64,000 nucleotides of DNA from Ciceribacter sp. L1K22 (GTDB taxonomy: Bacteria; Pseudomonadota; Alphaproteobacteria; Rhizobiales; Rhizobiaceae): the NCBI RefSeq assembly GCF_017599385.1, contig NZ_JAGFPK010000001.1:2874636-2938635 (forward strand), written 5' to 3'. The notes under the pieces are model-generated. The model saw only the letters and a program-made list of their open reading frames with translations, was not told the DNA's origin and searched no databases. Below are positions 39,482 to 47,850 of this stretch, one piece after another; the stretch's first letter is position 1, and each line of letters opens with the position of its first letter. A program made the position numbers and the translations under genes.

Positions 39482-40942
39482 TCATCCAGCGGCCGATAAG
39501 GCCGCCATACGCCCGGCGATCGCCCGGAAATCCTGCCGGAAACGTTCCATCTCCTGCATACGGCGATCCTCATCCGGCAAACGCAAAAGGTAGGAGGGAT
39601 GGACGGTGACGAACAGCCGCCGCCCATCCTCCAGCATGCGCTCGCCCCGCATGTCGCCCAGTGGCCCGGTCTCGCCGGTCAGGGCGGCGACAGCGGTCGC
39701 GCCCATAGCGACGACCATGCGCGGTTTGACGAGGTCGATTTCCTTGGTTAGCCACCACCGGCATTTCTGCACCTCGCCCGCATTCGGACGCTGGTGGATG
39801 CGGCGTTTGCCGCGCGGTTCGTACTTGAAGTGCTTGACGGCATTGGTGAGATAGAGCGCACGGCGGTCGATTCCGGTCTCCTCCAGCACGCCATCGAGCA
39901 ACCGGCCGGCCGGCCCGACGAACGGCCGACCCGCAAGGTCCTCCTCGTCGCCCGGCTGCTCCCCGACCAGCATGACGGAAGCTCGCTCTGGCCCCTCGCC
40001 GAAGACGGTCTGGGTCGCCTTGCAATGAAGCGGGCACAAGGTGCAGGTATTCGCCTCCTGACGCACCGCTTCCAACGTCTCCCCCGCGACGACGGGCGCG
40101 GGTTCCTCCTCCCGTCGCAGTCGGTGATGAAATGCCGGCGGCATCGTCGGCGCCTGGGCCGCCATTTCGATGACGCGCGCCTCCGCCGAGGCGATGAGGC
40201 CGGGAATGAGATCGGCCTCCGGCAGGTTCTTCCAGTATTTCTTGGGCATCTCGGTCGTCATCATTTTGACCTTTAGCCGCGCCGGATTGAAGATCGAGGC
40301 ATAATAGGTGCGCCAGAGATCGTCGGTGTCATCCGACAGATCGGGTTTCTCCGCACCCTCGTCTGTCGCCCGCAACGTCGCCCCGTCCCACGATGCCGAC
40401 CCTTTGGGAGATGCGATCAGCCAGTCCATGTCGGTGAACCGGCGCTGGAAGAACGGTGCGGTGCGGGCGACGATGAAATGGTCCGGCTCGAACCATGCCA
40501 CGAACCGTCGCCGCCCCGCCTCTCCCGGCGCAAGCGGCATCTCCTTGAACCGCACAAACGCCGTCATCTTATGGCAATCCCGTCGCACCGATTTTGCCAG
40601 CCGATGCGCCGCCACCACGTCCACGTCCGTGCGCATGCCGAGCAGAGCACGGTCACCGGCCAATCGCCACAGCAGACGATAGAGCAGCGAAAAGCGTCCA
40701 GGATCGGAATGACAGATGACCGCTTCGGCCAGGTGAACGAAGGGCGCCGGAACCGTGGGCGGCCTCGCACCGGGTCGCGGTGAGGGCAAGACGCTGCCCG
40801 CGCTTGCGAACAGCCCGCCGCCCGCTCTGTCCGCACACAGCCAGGAGACCTTGTCTGGTTCGATCTCCCCCATCAGCAGAGCTCTGGCGGCGTCACGCCA
40901 TTCCGCAAAATCACCCCTGCCCCTGAGCACGACCTCCTGCAT
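39482..40942 (-). CDS. udgX: DUF4130-UdgX fusion: uracil-DNA glycosylase/binding protein
   Basis: 486 residues. N-terminal half (about 1-250) is a DUF4130 (TIGR03915-type) domain. C-terminal half (about 290-486) is a family-4-like uracil-DNA glycosylase of the UdgX group: Fe-S cysteines CTLCPLHC (C300, C303, with C394 later), uracil-pocket GEQPGDEEDLAGRPFVGPAG (327-346), the UdgX-specific KRRIH (379-383) whose His forms a covalent bond to the abasic sugar, and HPSYLLR (448-454). UdgX binds uracil in DNA irreversibly instead of releasing an abasic site. Starts one base inside the stop of the upstream radical SAM gene (TGATG), so the pair is coupled and, through the LexA box upstream, probably SOS-induced. 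Confidence 0.93.
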   Translation of the reverse strand: MQEVVLRGRGDFAEWRDAARALLMGEIEPDKVSWLCADRAGGGLFASAGSVLPSPRPGARPPTVPAPFVHLAEAVICHSDPGRFSLLYRLLWRLAGDRALLGMRTDVDVVAAHRLAKSVRRDCHKMTAFVRFKEMPLAPGEAGRRRFVAWFEPDHFIVARTAPFFQRRFTDMDWLIASPKGSASWDGATLRATDEGAEKPDLSDDTDDLWRTYYASIFNPARLKVKMMTTEMPKKYWKNLPEADLIPGLIASAEARVIEMAAQAPTMPPAFHHRLRREEEPAPVVAGETLEAVRQEANTCTLCPLHCKATQTVFGEGPERASVMLVGEQPGDEEDLAGRPFVGPAGRLLDGVLEETGIDRRALYLTNAVKHFKYEPRGKRRIHQRPNAGEVQKCRWWLTKEIDLVKPRMVVAMGATAVAALTGETGPLGDMRGERMLEDGRRLFVTVHPSYLLRLPDEDRRMQEMERFRQDFRAIAGRMAALSAAG

Positions 40943-42177
40943 CAGAACAACGCAAGCTGCTCGGGCGGCGGCGCGAAAAGCCCGCGAAGATCGCCCCGAT
41001 CGGCAAGCCGCATCGGCGTCCAGCTCTCCGCGACAATGAACGGGCGCACCTTCTTCAGCGACACCCCGAGACGTTTCAGGTCATCAAGCCGCAACCGCCG
41101 GAAGCGGCGCGCCGCCAGAATGCCTGCCACCGTCTTCGTGCCGAAGCCAGGCACCCGCAGCAGCATCTCCTTCTCCGCCCGGTTGACGTCGACCGGAAAG
41201 CGGTCCCGGTGCGAGAGCGCCCAGGACAGTTTCGGATCGAGGTCGAGATCAAGCATGCCATCAGGTCGCGCGGACGTGATCTCGCCGATGTCGAAGCCGT
41301 AAAACCGATAGAGCCAGTCCGCCTGGTAGAGCCTGTGCTCCCGGATCAGCGGCGGCTTGACCAATGGCAGCTTGCTCGAGGCATCCGGGATCGGACTGAA
41401 GGCCGAATAGTAGACGCGTTTCAGATGGTAGCTGCCGTAGAGCCGCGCACTCGTGCCGAGAATGGTGGCATCGCTTGCCCCATCGGCACCGACGATCATC
41501 TGTGTACTCTGCCCCGCAGGCGCGAACACGCGCCGGCGTTTGGTCTTCAGCGTCGGCTCCGCCATGTCCTCGATCTTCAGCCGCAACGCGCCCATCGACC
41601 TGCGAATACCGGCCGGCTGTTTTTGCGGCGCGTAATCGGTAATTCCCTTGTCTGTCGGCAGTTCGATGTTGATCGACAGCCGGTCGGCATAAAGCCCCGC
41701 CTCCTCGATCAGCGCCTGCGATGCCTCAGGAATGGTCTTCAGGTGGATGTAACCGCGAAAATTATGGGTCGTCCGAAGCTCCCGCGCCACCCGCACCATC
41801 TCCTCCATCGTATGATCGGAAGAGCGGATGATGCCCGATGATAAAAACAACCCCTCGATATAGTTGCGTCGATAGAATTCGAGCGTCAGCCAGATGACCT
41901 CGTCAGGTGTGAAACGCGCCCGCGCAACATTGCTGGAGGAGCGGTTGATGCAATAGGCGCAGTCATAAATGCAGAAATTGGTGAGCAGGATCTTCAGCAA
42001 CGAAATGCATCGTCCATCCGGCGCGTAGGCATGGCAGATGCCGGAGCCCTCCGTCGAACCGAGCCCTCCGGAGGCGGAGGAATTGCGCTTCACCGTGCCG
42101 CTGGATGCACACGATGCATCATATTTCGCCGCATCCGAAAGGATCGCGAGCCGTTCTTTCAGCGTCTTTACAACCAT
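40942..42177 (-). CDS. Radical SAM protein linked to UdgX (TIGR03916-like)
   Basis: 411 residues. Radical SAM cluster C69-x3-C73-x2-C76 (CIYDCAYC), preceded by three further Cys (C23, C48, C57) that may hold an extra Fe-S site. SAM-domain strands include YIEGLFLSSGIIRSSDHTME and GYIHLKTIPEASQALIEE, and a C-terminal helix-hairpin-helix (about 333-360, LLRVPGFGTKTVAGILAARR) typical of DNA-binding repair proteins. Annotated elsewhere as a putative DNA modification/repair radical SAM protein; the reaction is not known. First gene of the operon with the DUF4130-UdgX gene; a LexA box lies 5 bp before the start codon. Confidence 0.93.
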   Translation of the reverse strand: MVVKTLKERLAILSDAAKYDASCASSGTVKRNSSASGGLGSTEGSGICHAYAPDGRCISLLKILLTNFCIYDCAYCINRSSSNVARARFTPDEVIWLTLEFYRRNYIEGLFLSSGIIRSSDHTMEEMVRVARELRTTHNFRGYIHLKTIPEASQALIEEAGLYADRLSINIELPTDKGITDYAPQKQPAGIRRSMGALRLKIEDMAEPTLKTKRRRVFAPAGQSTQMIVGADGASDATILGTSARLYGSYHLKRVYYSAFSPIPDASSKLPLVKPPLIREHRLYQADWLYRFYGFDIGEITSARPDGMLDLDLDPKLSWALSHRDRFPVDVNRAEKEMLLRVPGFGTKTVAGILAARRFRRLRLDDLKRLGVSLKKVRPFIVAESWTPMRLADRGDLRGLFAPPPEQLALF

Positions 42178-42181
42178 GTAT

Positions 42182-42196
42182 GTTCACTATATGTTC
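42182..42196. promoter_or_regulatory. LexA (SOS) box, GTTC-N7-GTTC
   Basis: The plus strand reads GTTC ACTATAT GTTC, a perfect match to the direct-repeat LexA box of Rhizobiales/Alphaproteobacteria (GTTCN7GTTC or its complement). It sits 5-19 bp before the ATG (42177) of the radical SAM-UdgX operon, where bound LexA would block initiation. It is also in the 230-bp divergent region with the MFS gene. Confidence 0.8.
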
Positions 42197-42407
42197 CATT
42201 TCTAAAAGTCAAACATCGAAAGGTTGTGTTGTGATGGCTCTCGCCCGCTGTACGCCGCCCGGATCCGTGTCTGCTGACATCGTCTGTCACCATTGGCCTC
42301 TAGGAGACTTTTGATCGCTGTCGCCGTCGCGGGGATTCAATCAAAATTTCATATTTGTCCATTCACGCGCCGCGAGGCACTCTCCACGCCTCATCAAGGA
42401 TTGCGCC

Positions 42408-43958
42408 ATGCAGATCAGCAACGCCCGAGCAGCGACACCAGCCGGAAAGCGCGAATGGACCGGGCTTTTCATCCTGTCCATCGCCTGTCTCGTCTATTCC
42501 ATGGACCTGTCGGTTCTGTTCCTTGCGATCCCGGCGATCACCGCCGACCTCGACCCATCGGCCGCCGAACTACTGTGGATCAACGACATCTACGGCTTCA
42601 TGGTCGCAGGCTTCCTGGTCACCATGGGCACCCTCGGCGATCGCATCGGTCGACGCAAGATCCTGATGATCGGCGCCGTCGGCTTCGGCCTCGCCTCGCT
42701 GCTCGCCGCCTTCTCCTCCACTGCACAGATGCTGATCATCTCCCGCGCGCTTCTCGGCATCGCCGGCGCGACGATCGCGCCCTCGACGCTGTCGCTGATC
42801 GTCAACCTGTTCTCGGTGGAATCCGAGCGCAACCGTGCCATCGGCATCTGGGGCACCGCCTTTGCACTCGGCGGCCTGGTCGGCCCGCTCATCGGCGGCG
42901 TGCTGCTGGAATTCTTCCACTGGGGTTCCGTCTTCATTATCAACGTACCGATCATGCTCGGCCTCGTGTTGAGCGCGCCGTTCCTGCTGCCGGAATTTCG
43001 CAGCGACGACACCGCGAAGCTCGACCTACCTAGCGTCGGCCTTTCCATGGCAACCGTCCTGCCAGTCATCTATGGGCTAAAGCACATCGCCACCGACGGC
43101 TTTCAGGTCATTCACCTCGCACCCATTGCCGCCGGCATGCTGCTGGGCATCATCTTCATACGGAGGCAGAAAAAGCTCGAAAACCCGCTGATCGATCTAT
43201 CGCTGTTCGCGATCCCGTCCTTCACGGCATCGCTTTTGGTAAACCTCTTCGGCGTGTTCTTCGTCTTCGGCATCTTCCTGTTCCAGAACCAGTTCCTGCA
43301 GCTGGTGATCGGCCTCTCTCCGCTGGACGCCGCAATCTGGTCGGCTGCGCCGGGCCTCGTCTTCACCATCATGTCGCTACAGGCCTGGCGCATTACAAAC
43401 CGTCTCGGTTCCGTCAGGACGGTGCTCATCGGCCTCGTCGTCAACGCTTTGGGCGCAGCCGTCATGGCGGTCGCCGCCTATCAGCAAAACCTCTACCTCG
43501 TGCTGTTTGCGAGCATGATCATCGGTCTCGGCTTCGTGCCCGTGGTCTTGACCACGACCGGCCTGATCGTCGGCTCCGCCCCGCCCGAACGGGCCGGTGC
43601 CGCCTCGGCGATTTCCGAGACAGGCGCGGAATTCGGAGGCGCCATGGGTGTGGCGCTGCTCGGCAGCCTCGGCACGGTCATCTACCGCTTGACCATGCAG
43701 CCGGTCGATTTCGGTGAGGTGCCGCCCGCGCTCGCGGAAGGCGGGCGCTCGACACTCGCCAGCGCGCTTGAGACGGCAAAGACGTTCGGACTGACCAACG
43801 CCGGATGGCTGGAAGCGGCAAGGCAAGCCTTCTCCGCCGGTTTCGCGGTTTCCTGCGCCGTGGCGACTGTCACACTGCTTCTCCTCGCGCTGCTTGCCCG
43901 GCGCGTCTACGCCAGCGGAGCACCCCTCAATCCACAGGCAGTGCACGGACATGGCTGA
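42408..43958 (+). CDS. MFS drug transporter, DHA2 (14-TMS) family
   Basis: 516 residues with about 14 hydrophobic helices. Conserved MFS motif A as GDRIGRRKILMIGAVGF between helices 2 and 3, helix-1 motif LVYSMDLSVLFLAIPAI (the D1 acidic residue used by DHA2 pumps), and motif C-like GTAFALGGLVGPLIGGV in helix 5. Resembles SmvA/QacA-type exporters of cationic dyes and disinfectants. ATG at 42408 lies 230 bp from the divergent SOS operon; there is no adjoining TetR regulator. Followed after 84 bp by a hairpin that may terminate its transcript. Confidence 0.93.
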   Translation: MQISNARAATPAGKREWTGLFILSIACLVYSMDLSVLFLAIPAITADLDPSAAELLWINDIYGFMVAGFLVTMGTLGDRIGRRKILMIGAVGFGLASLLAAFSSTAQMLIISRALLGIAGATIAPSTLSLIVNLFSVESERNRAIGIWGTAFALGGLVGPLIGGVLLEFFHWGSVFIINVPIMLGLVLSAPFLLPEFRSDDTAKLDLPSVGLSMATVLPVIYGLKHIATDGFQVIHLAPIAAGMLLGIIFIRRQKKLENPLIDLSLFAIPSFTASLLVNLFGVFFVFGIFLFQNQFLQLVIGLSPLDAAIWSAAPGLVFTIMSLQAWRITNRLGSVRTVLIGLVVNALGAAVMAVAAYQQNLYLVLFASMIIGLGFVPVVLTTTGLIVGSAPPERAGAASAISETGAEFGGAMGVALLGSLGTVIYRLTMQPVDFGEVPPALAEGGRSTLASALETAKTFGLTNAGWLEAARQAFSAGFAVSCAVATVTLLLLALLARRVYASGAPLNPQAVHGHG

Positions 43959-44011
43959 ACGGACATGCGCGTGTGTGACAAAAAATCTGGCAATTGCCGC
44001 GCACGTTCTGC

Positions 44012-44078
44012 TATAGTTTGAGCAAGGTTGATTTGAAACATGGTTCCGTAGCTTCGCTCCGGAGCCTGTTTTTCTTTT
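44012..44078 (+). promoter_or_regulatory. greA promoter and leader hairpin (possible attenuator)
   Basis: TATAGT at 44012-44017 is a good -10 box; an RNA starting near 44024 would soon meet GGTTCCGTAG..CTCCGGAGCC (44042-44066), a hairpin with a TTCG-containing loop, followed by TGTTTTTCTTTT. It looks like an intrinsic terminator 44 bp before greA. It could simply end MFS transcription, or act as a leader terminator. Confidence 0.5.
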
Positions 44079-44121
44079 GTGTCTGCGGCAAAGCGGACAG
44101 GATAATGCAAAGGAAAAGGAC

Positions 44122-44598
44122 ATGGTAGAAAAGGTACCCATGACGCAGGGCGGCTTCACCAAGCTGCAGGAGGAACTGCGTTGGCGGCAACAGGAGGAGC
44201 GTCCGCGGATCATTGAAGCGATCGCGGAAGCCCGTGCCCATGGCGACCTGTCCGAAAACGCCGAGTATCACGCCGCCAAGGAAGCGCAGAGCCACAACGA
44301 AGGCCGCATCACCGAACTCGAGGATCTGATCGCGCGCGCGGAGGTCATCGACCTCTCCAAGATGTCCGGCGACAAGATCAAGTTCGGCGCGACGGTGAAA
44401 CTCGTCGACGAGGACACCGACGAGGAAAAGACCTACCAGATCGTCGGCGATCAGGAAGCAGACGTGAAATCCGGCCGCATCTCGATTTCCTCCCCGATCG
44501 CGCGGGCGATGATCGGCAAGGAAGTCGGCGACTCCATCGAGGTCGTCGCCCCCGGCGGCTCCAAGGCCTACGAGATATTGGCCGTCAACTGGGGTTGA
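44122..44598 (+). CDS. greA: Transcript cleavage factor GreA
   Basis: 158 residues, the standard GreA length, from ATG at 44122 with AGGAAAAGGA upstream. N-terminal antiparallel coiled coil (about 1-75) containing the acidic tip pair in [20 protein letters not shown] (D and E that place the catalytic Mg2+), then an FKBP-like C-terminal domain with [15 protein letters not shown] and [20 protein letters not shown]. Rescues backtracked RNA polymerase by stimulating cleavage of the RNA 3' end. Confidence 0.97.
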   Translation: MVEKVPMTQGGFTKLQEELRWRQQEERPRIIEAIAEARAHGDLSENAEYHAAKEAQSHNEGRITELEDLIARAEVIDLSKMSGDKIKFGATVKLVDEDTDEEKTYQIVGDQEADVKSGRISISSPIARAMIGKEVGDSIEVVAPGGSKAYEILAVNWG

Positions 44599-44662
44599 TG
44601 GAAGGAGCAGTCCTCTGTCCAGCAGCCTAGAGCACACGAACGGCGACGATCGTCGCCGTGTC

Positions 44663-45703
44663 GTGAAGATCATGGGGCGTGTCGATCGCGGTCCGGGCAG
44701 GAACCCCCTCGCCCGCCAGATCCTTCAAGGCTTTGCCGAGCAGCGCGGTCTGCGCTTCACCTTCGATCCTGAGGCCCGCGACTACGACTGGTTGGCGGTT
44801 TACGAGAACCTGCCCGCAGCCGAAGGCGAGCGTCGTCCAGTCCGGGTCGAAGAGCTCGCATGCCCGCAGGAAAACACCATCCTCTTCACGACGGAACCGA
44901 GCGGCATCAAGATCTATGGCCGCACGTTCACCCGCCAGTTCGGTCACGTGGTCACGAGCCAGGAGCCGTTCGCGCTACGCCACCCGGGACGGATCTGGAG
45001 CCAGGCGGGCCTGCGCTGGTTCTATGGGAACGGCAGCAAGCACCTGATGACGGCTGACGAGATCCGCGATCATTTTCCGGAAAAAACCCGGATGATCGGC
45101 ACCGTCTGCTCCACCAAGCGGCAGGGTCATACGCTCCATCGGCTGCGCTACGACTTCACGCAGGACATGGCCGCCCGCATGCCGGAACTCGACGTTTTCG
45201 GACGCGGCCACCGCCCCGTCGACGACAAGGCGGAGTCGATCGACCCCTACAAATATCACATCGCCATCGAGAACCATCTTGCCCAACATCATTTCACAGA
45301 GAAGCTGAGCGATGCCTTCCTCGGCCTCTCGCTACCGTTCTATTTCGGGGCGCCCAATGCGGCCGACTATTTCCCGTCCGACAGCTTTATCGCGATCGAC
45401 ATCCGCAAGCCTGACGAAGCACTGCGAGTCATGAAGCAGGCCATGGCGGACGGCGAATACGAGAAGCGGCTGCCAGCCATAAAAGAGGCCCGCCGCCGTG
45501 TGCTCGAGGATCACAATATCATCACGCTTATCGCCAACATAGTTGACGCAAATCCGGGCGGAAGCGGCGCCAAAAGAGGCGGCGGCACGATTAAAAGCCA
45601 ACGCGCGGCGCGGCAGGGTCATCCCTTTCTGGCGGCGGGCGACTTCGCGTTTCGCGAGATCCTTCACTTCCGGAACCGCGTCGCTGGGTGGCTCTCCAGG
45701 TAG
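44663..45703 (+). CDS. GT10 family fucosyltransferase-like glycosyltransferase
   Basis: 346 residues from GTG at 44663. The C-terminal half carries the GT10 (alpha-1,3/4-fucosyltransferase) signature: KYHIAIENHLAQHHFTEKLS then LPFYFGAPNAADYFPSDSFI, which binds GDP-fucose. The N-terminal half is a divergent acceptor domain. gmd and fcl follow directly, so donor synthesis and transfer are encoded together. The true start is uncertain: a CTG at 44615 has GGAAGGAG 7 bp upstream and would add 16 residues (MSSSLEHTNGDDRRRV), whereas the GTG has no clear site. C-terminal 40 residues are basic and poorly conserved. Confidence 0.82.
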   Translation: MKIMGRVDRGPGRNPLARQILQGFAEQRGLRFTFDPEARDYDWLAVYENLPAAEGERRPVRVEELACPQENTILFTTEPSGIKIYGRTFTRQFGHVVTSQEPFALRHPGRIWSQAGLRWFYGNGSKHLMTADEIRDHFPEKTRMIGTVCSTKRQGHTLHRLRYDFTQDMAARMPELDVFGRGHRPVDDKAESIDPYKYHIAIENHLAQHHFTEKLSDAFLGLSLPFYFGAPNAADYFPSDSFIAIDIRKPDEALRVMKQAMADGEYEKRLPAIKEARRRVLEDHNIITLIANIVDANPGGSGAKRGGGTIKSQRAARQGHPFLAAGDFAFREILHFRNRVAGWLSR

Positions 45704-45799
45704 ACCAGGCTTGCGCCGCCGCCCGGCAAAGCACCTCCTGCCTGATTGATCGGCCGCCCATTCTGGTCTAAGCCGCTCCAACTTTGCTGGAGAACCGAA

Positions 45800-46870
45800 T
45801 TGTCCAAGAAACCCGTGGCACTGATAACCGGCGTGACCGGCCAGGATGGCGCCTACCTCGCAGACTTGCTCCTCGCCAAGGGCTACATGGTCCACGGCAT
45901 CAAGCGCCGGTCATCCTCGTTCAACACAGGCCGGATCGAGCACATCTACGAGGATCCGCACGAACCGGACCAGCGCTTCGTTCTCCACTACGGCGACATG
46001 ACGGATGCGACCAATCTCGTGCGCATCGTTCAGCAGACCCAACCGGATGAAATCTACAATCTGGCTGCGCAGAGCCATGTCCAGGTCAGTTTCGAGACGC
46101 CGGAATACACGGCAAACGCAGACGCGATCGGGACGTTGCGCATGCTCGAGGCCATCAGAATCCTCGGATTGGAGAAGAAGACCCGCTTCTACCAGGCCTC
46201 AACGTCTGAACTCTACGGAAGGGCGCAGGACGTTCCGCAAAGCGAAACGACGCCCTTCTACCCGCGCTCTCCCTACGCCGCCGCCAAGCTCTACGCCTAC
46301 TGGATCGTGGTGAATTACCGGGAGGCCTATGGCCTGCACGCGTCCAACGGTATCCTCTTCAACCACGAAAGTCCGCTACGTGGCGAAACCTTCGTGACGC
46401 GCAAGATCACCCGCGCTGTGGCCGCCATTACGCTCGGCGTCCAGGACCAGTTGTTCCTCGGCAATCTCGACGCCAAGCGCGACTGGGGCCATGCGCGGGA
46501 GTATGTGCGCGGCATGTGGATGATGCTGCAGCAGCCGCAAGGCGACGACTACGTCCTGGCAACCGGCACCACGACGACAGTGCGCGAGTTCGTTCAATGG
46601 TCCTTTGCCGAAGCCGGCATCGACATTCGCTGGGAAGGCAAGGGACGCAATGAGAAGGGTTTTGATGCGAAGACCGGCAAGCTGCTCGTCAGCGTCGACC
46701 CGCGCTACTTCCGCCCGACGGAGGTCGATCTGCTGTTGGGCGATCCTTCCAAGGCTCACAAAGTCCTCGGCTGGCGCCACGAGACGAGCGCGCGGGACCT
46801 TGCCAGCGAAATGGTGCGCGAAGACATCAAGCTGATGCAGCGGGAACTGACGAACAAGGGTCGTGACTGA
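45800..46870 (+). CDS. gmd: GDP-mannose 4,6-dehydratase Gmd
   Basis: 356 residues from a TTG at 45800 with GGAG 7 bp upstream, giving (fM)[19 protein letters not shown] with the GxxGxxG NADP-binding motif. Short-chain dehydrogenase core with [36 protein letters not shown] and catalytic YxxxK in [15 protein letters not shown], and [20 protein letters not shown]. Converts GDP-D-mannose to GDP-4-keto-6-deoxymannose, the first step to GDP-L-fucose. Stop overlaps the fcl start (TGATG), so they are coupled. Confidence 0.97.
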   Translation: MSKKPVALITGVTGQDGAYLADLLLAKGYMVHGIKRRSSSFNTGRIEHIYEDPHEPDQRFVLHYGDMTDATNLVRIVQQTQPDEIYNLAAQSHVQVSFETPEYTANADAIGTLRMLEAIRILGLEKKTRFYQASTSELYGRAQDVPQSETTPFYPRSPYAAAKLYAYWIVVNYREAYGLHASNGILFNHESPLRGETFVTRKITRAVAAITLGVQDQLFLGNLDAKRDWGHAREYVRGMWMMLQQPQGDDYVLATGTTTTVREFVQWSFAEAGIDIRWEGKGRNEKGFDAKTGKLLVSVDPRYFRPTEVDLLLGDPSKAHKVLGWRHETSARDLASEMVREDIKLMQRELTNKGRD

Positions 46871-47850
46871 TGTACGAGCTTTCGGGCAAGCGCGTATGGG
46901 TTGCAGGTCATCGCGGCATGGTCGGCAGTGCCGTCGCGCGGCGACTGGAGAGCGAAGGGTGCGAGGTTATCATCGCACCGCGGGACAGGATCGATCTCGA
47001 ACGCCAGACTGATGTCGAACGCTTCGTCGACGAGACACATCCCAATGCCGTAATCATGGCCGCCGCCAAGGTCGGCGGCATTCTCGCAAACGACCGGCAA
47101 CCCGTTGAATTTCTTCAGCGAAACCTGTCGATGGAGTTGAACGTCATCAAGACGGCTTATGATTTCGGCGTGGAAAAACTGCTGTTCCTCGGTTCCAGTT
47201 GTATCTATCCGAAACTCTCCGCGCAGCCCATTGAGGAAAGCGCCCTTCTGACCGGGCCACTCGAACCGACCAACGAATGGTACGCGATCGCCAAGATCGC
47301 CGGCATCAAGCTGTGCCAGGCCTACATGAAGGAAAGAGGCGCTCGGTTTATCTCGGCGATGCCCACCAACCTCTATGGACCCAACGACAACTTCGACCTG
47401 CAGACCAGCCATGTCCTGCCGGCCCTTATCCGCAAGGCACACGAGGCGAAGCGGGCAAACCTCGACCACGTGACGATCTGGGGCACCGGCTCACCTCTCC
47501 GCGAGTTCCTGTTCGTCGAGGACTGCGCAGACGCGCTGGTCTTTCTGATGCAACGTTACGAGGACTACGAGCACGTCAATGTCGGATCCGGCACTGACGT
47601 ATCGATCCTCGAACTGATGACGATCGTCGCCGAGGTCGTCGGCTTCACCGGCCGGATCGAGACCGATCCGTCCAAGCCGGACGGAACGCCACGCAAGCTG
47701 ATGTCCAACGCCAAGCTGGCGGGCATGGGCTGGACGCCGAAAACGAGCCTGCGCGATGGAATTTCACGGACATATGACTGGTATCTGACGACGCTGCAAC
47801 CCCGACCGAACGGCAGCGTCTCCACACGGCCTACCGCCAGTTCTCGGTGA
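46870..47850 (+). CDS. fcl: GDP-L-fucose synthase Fcl
   Basis: 326 residues. N-terminal Rossmann motif GHRGMVGSAVARRL, GSSCIYPKLSAQPIEESALL, catalytic YxxxK in NEWYAIAKIAGIKLCQAY, and MPTNLYGPNDNFD. Epimerises and reduces the Gmd product to GDP-L-fucose with NADPH. Operon GT10-gmd-fcl. The last 20 bp overlap tail-to-tail with the convergent glycosyltransferase gene. The C-terminal 15 residues (PNGSVSTRPTASSR) look like an unstructured tail. Confidence 0.97.
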   Translation: MYELSGKRVWVAGHRGMVGSAVARRLESEGCEVIIAPRDRIDLERQTDVERFVDETHPNAVIMAAAKVGGILANDRQPVEFLQRNLSMELNVIKTAYDFGVEKLLFLGSSCIYPKLSAQPIEESALLTGPLEPTNEWYAIAKIAGIKLCQAYMKERGARFISAMPTNLYGPNDNFDLQTSHVLPALIRKAHEAKRANLDHVTIWGTGSPLREFLFVEDCADALVFLMQRYEDYEHVNVGSGTDVSILELMTIVAEVVGFTGRIETDPSKPDGTPRKLMSNAKLAGMGWTPKTSLRDGISRTYDWYLTTLQPRPNGSVSTRPTASSR

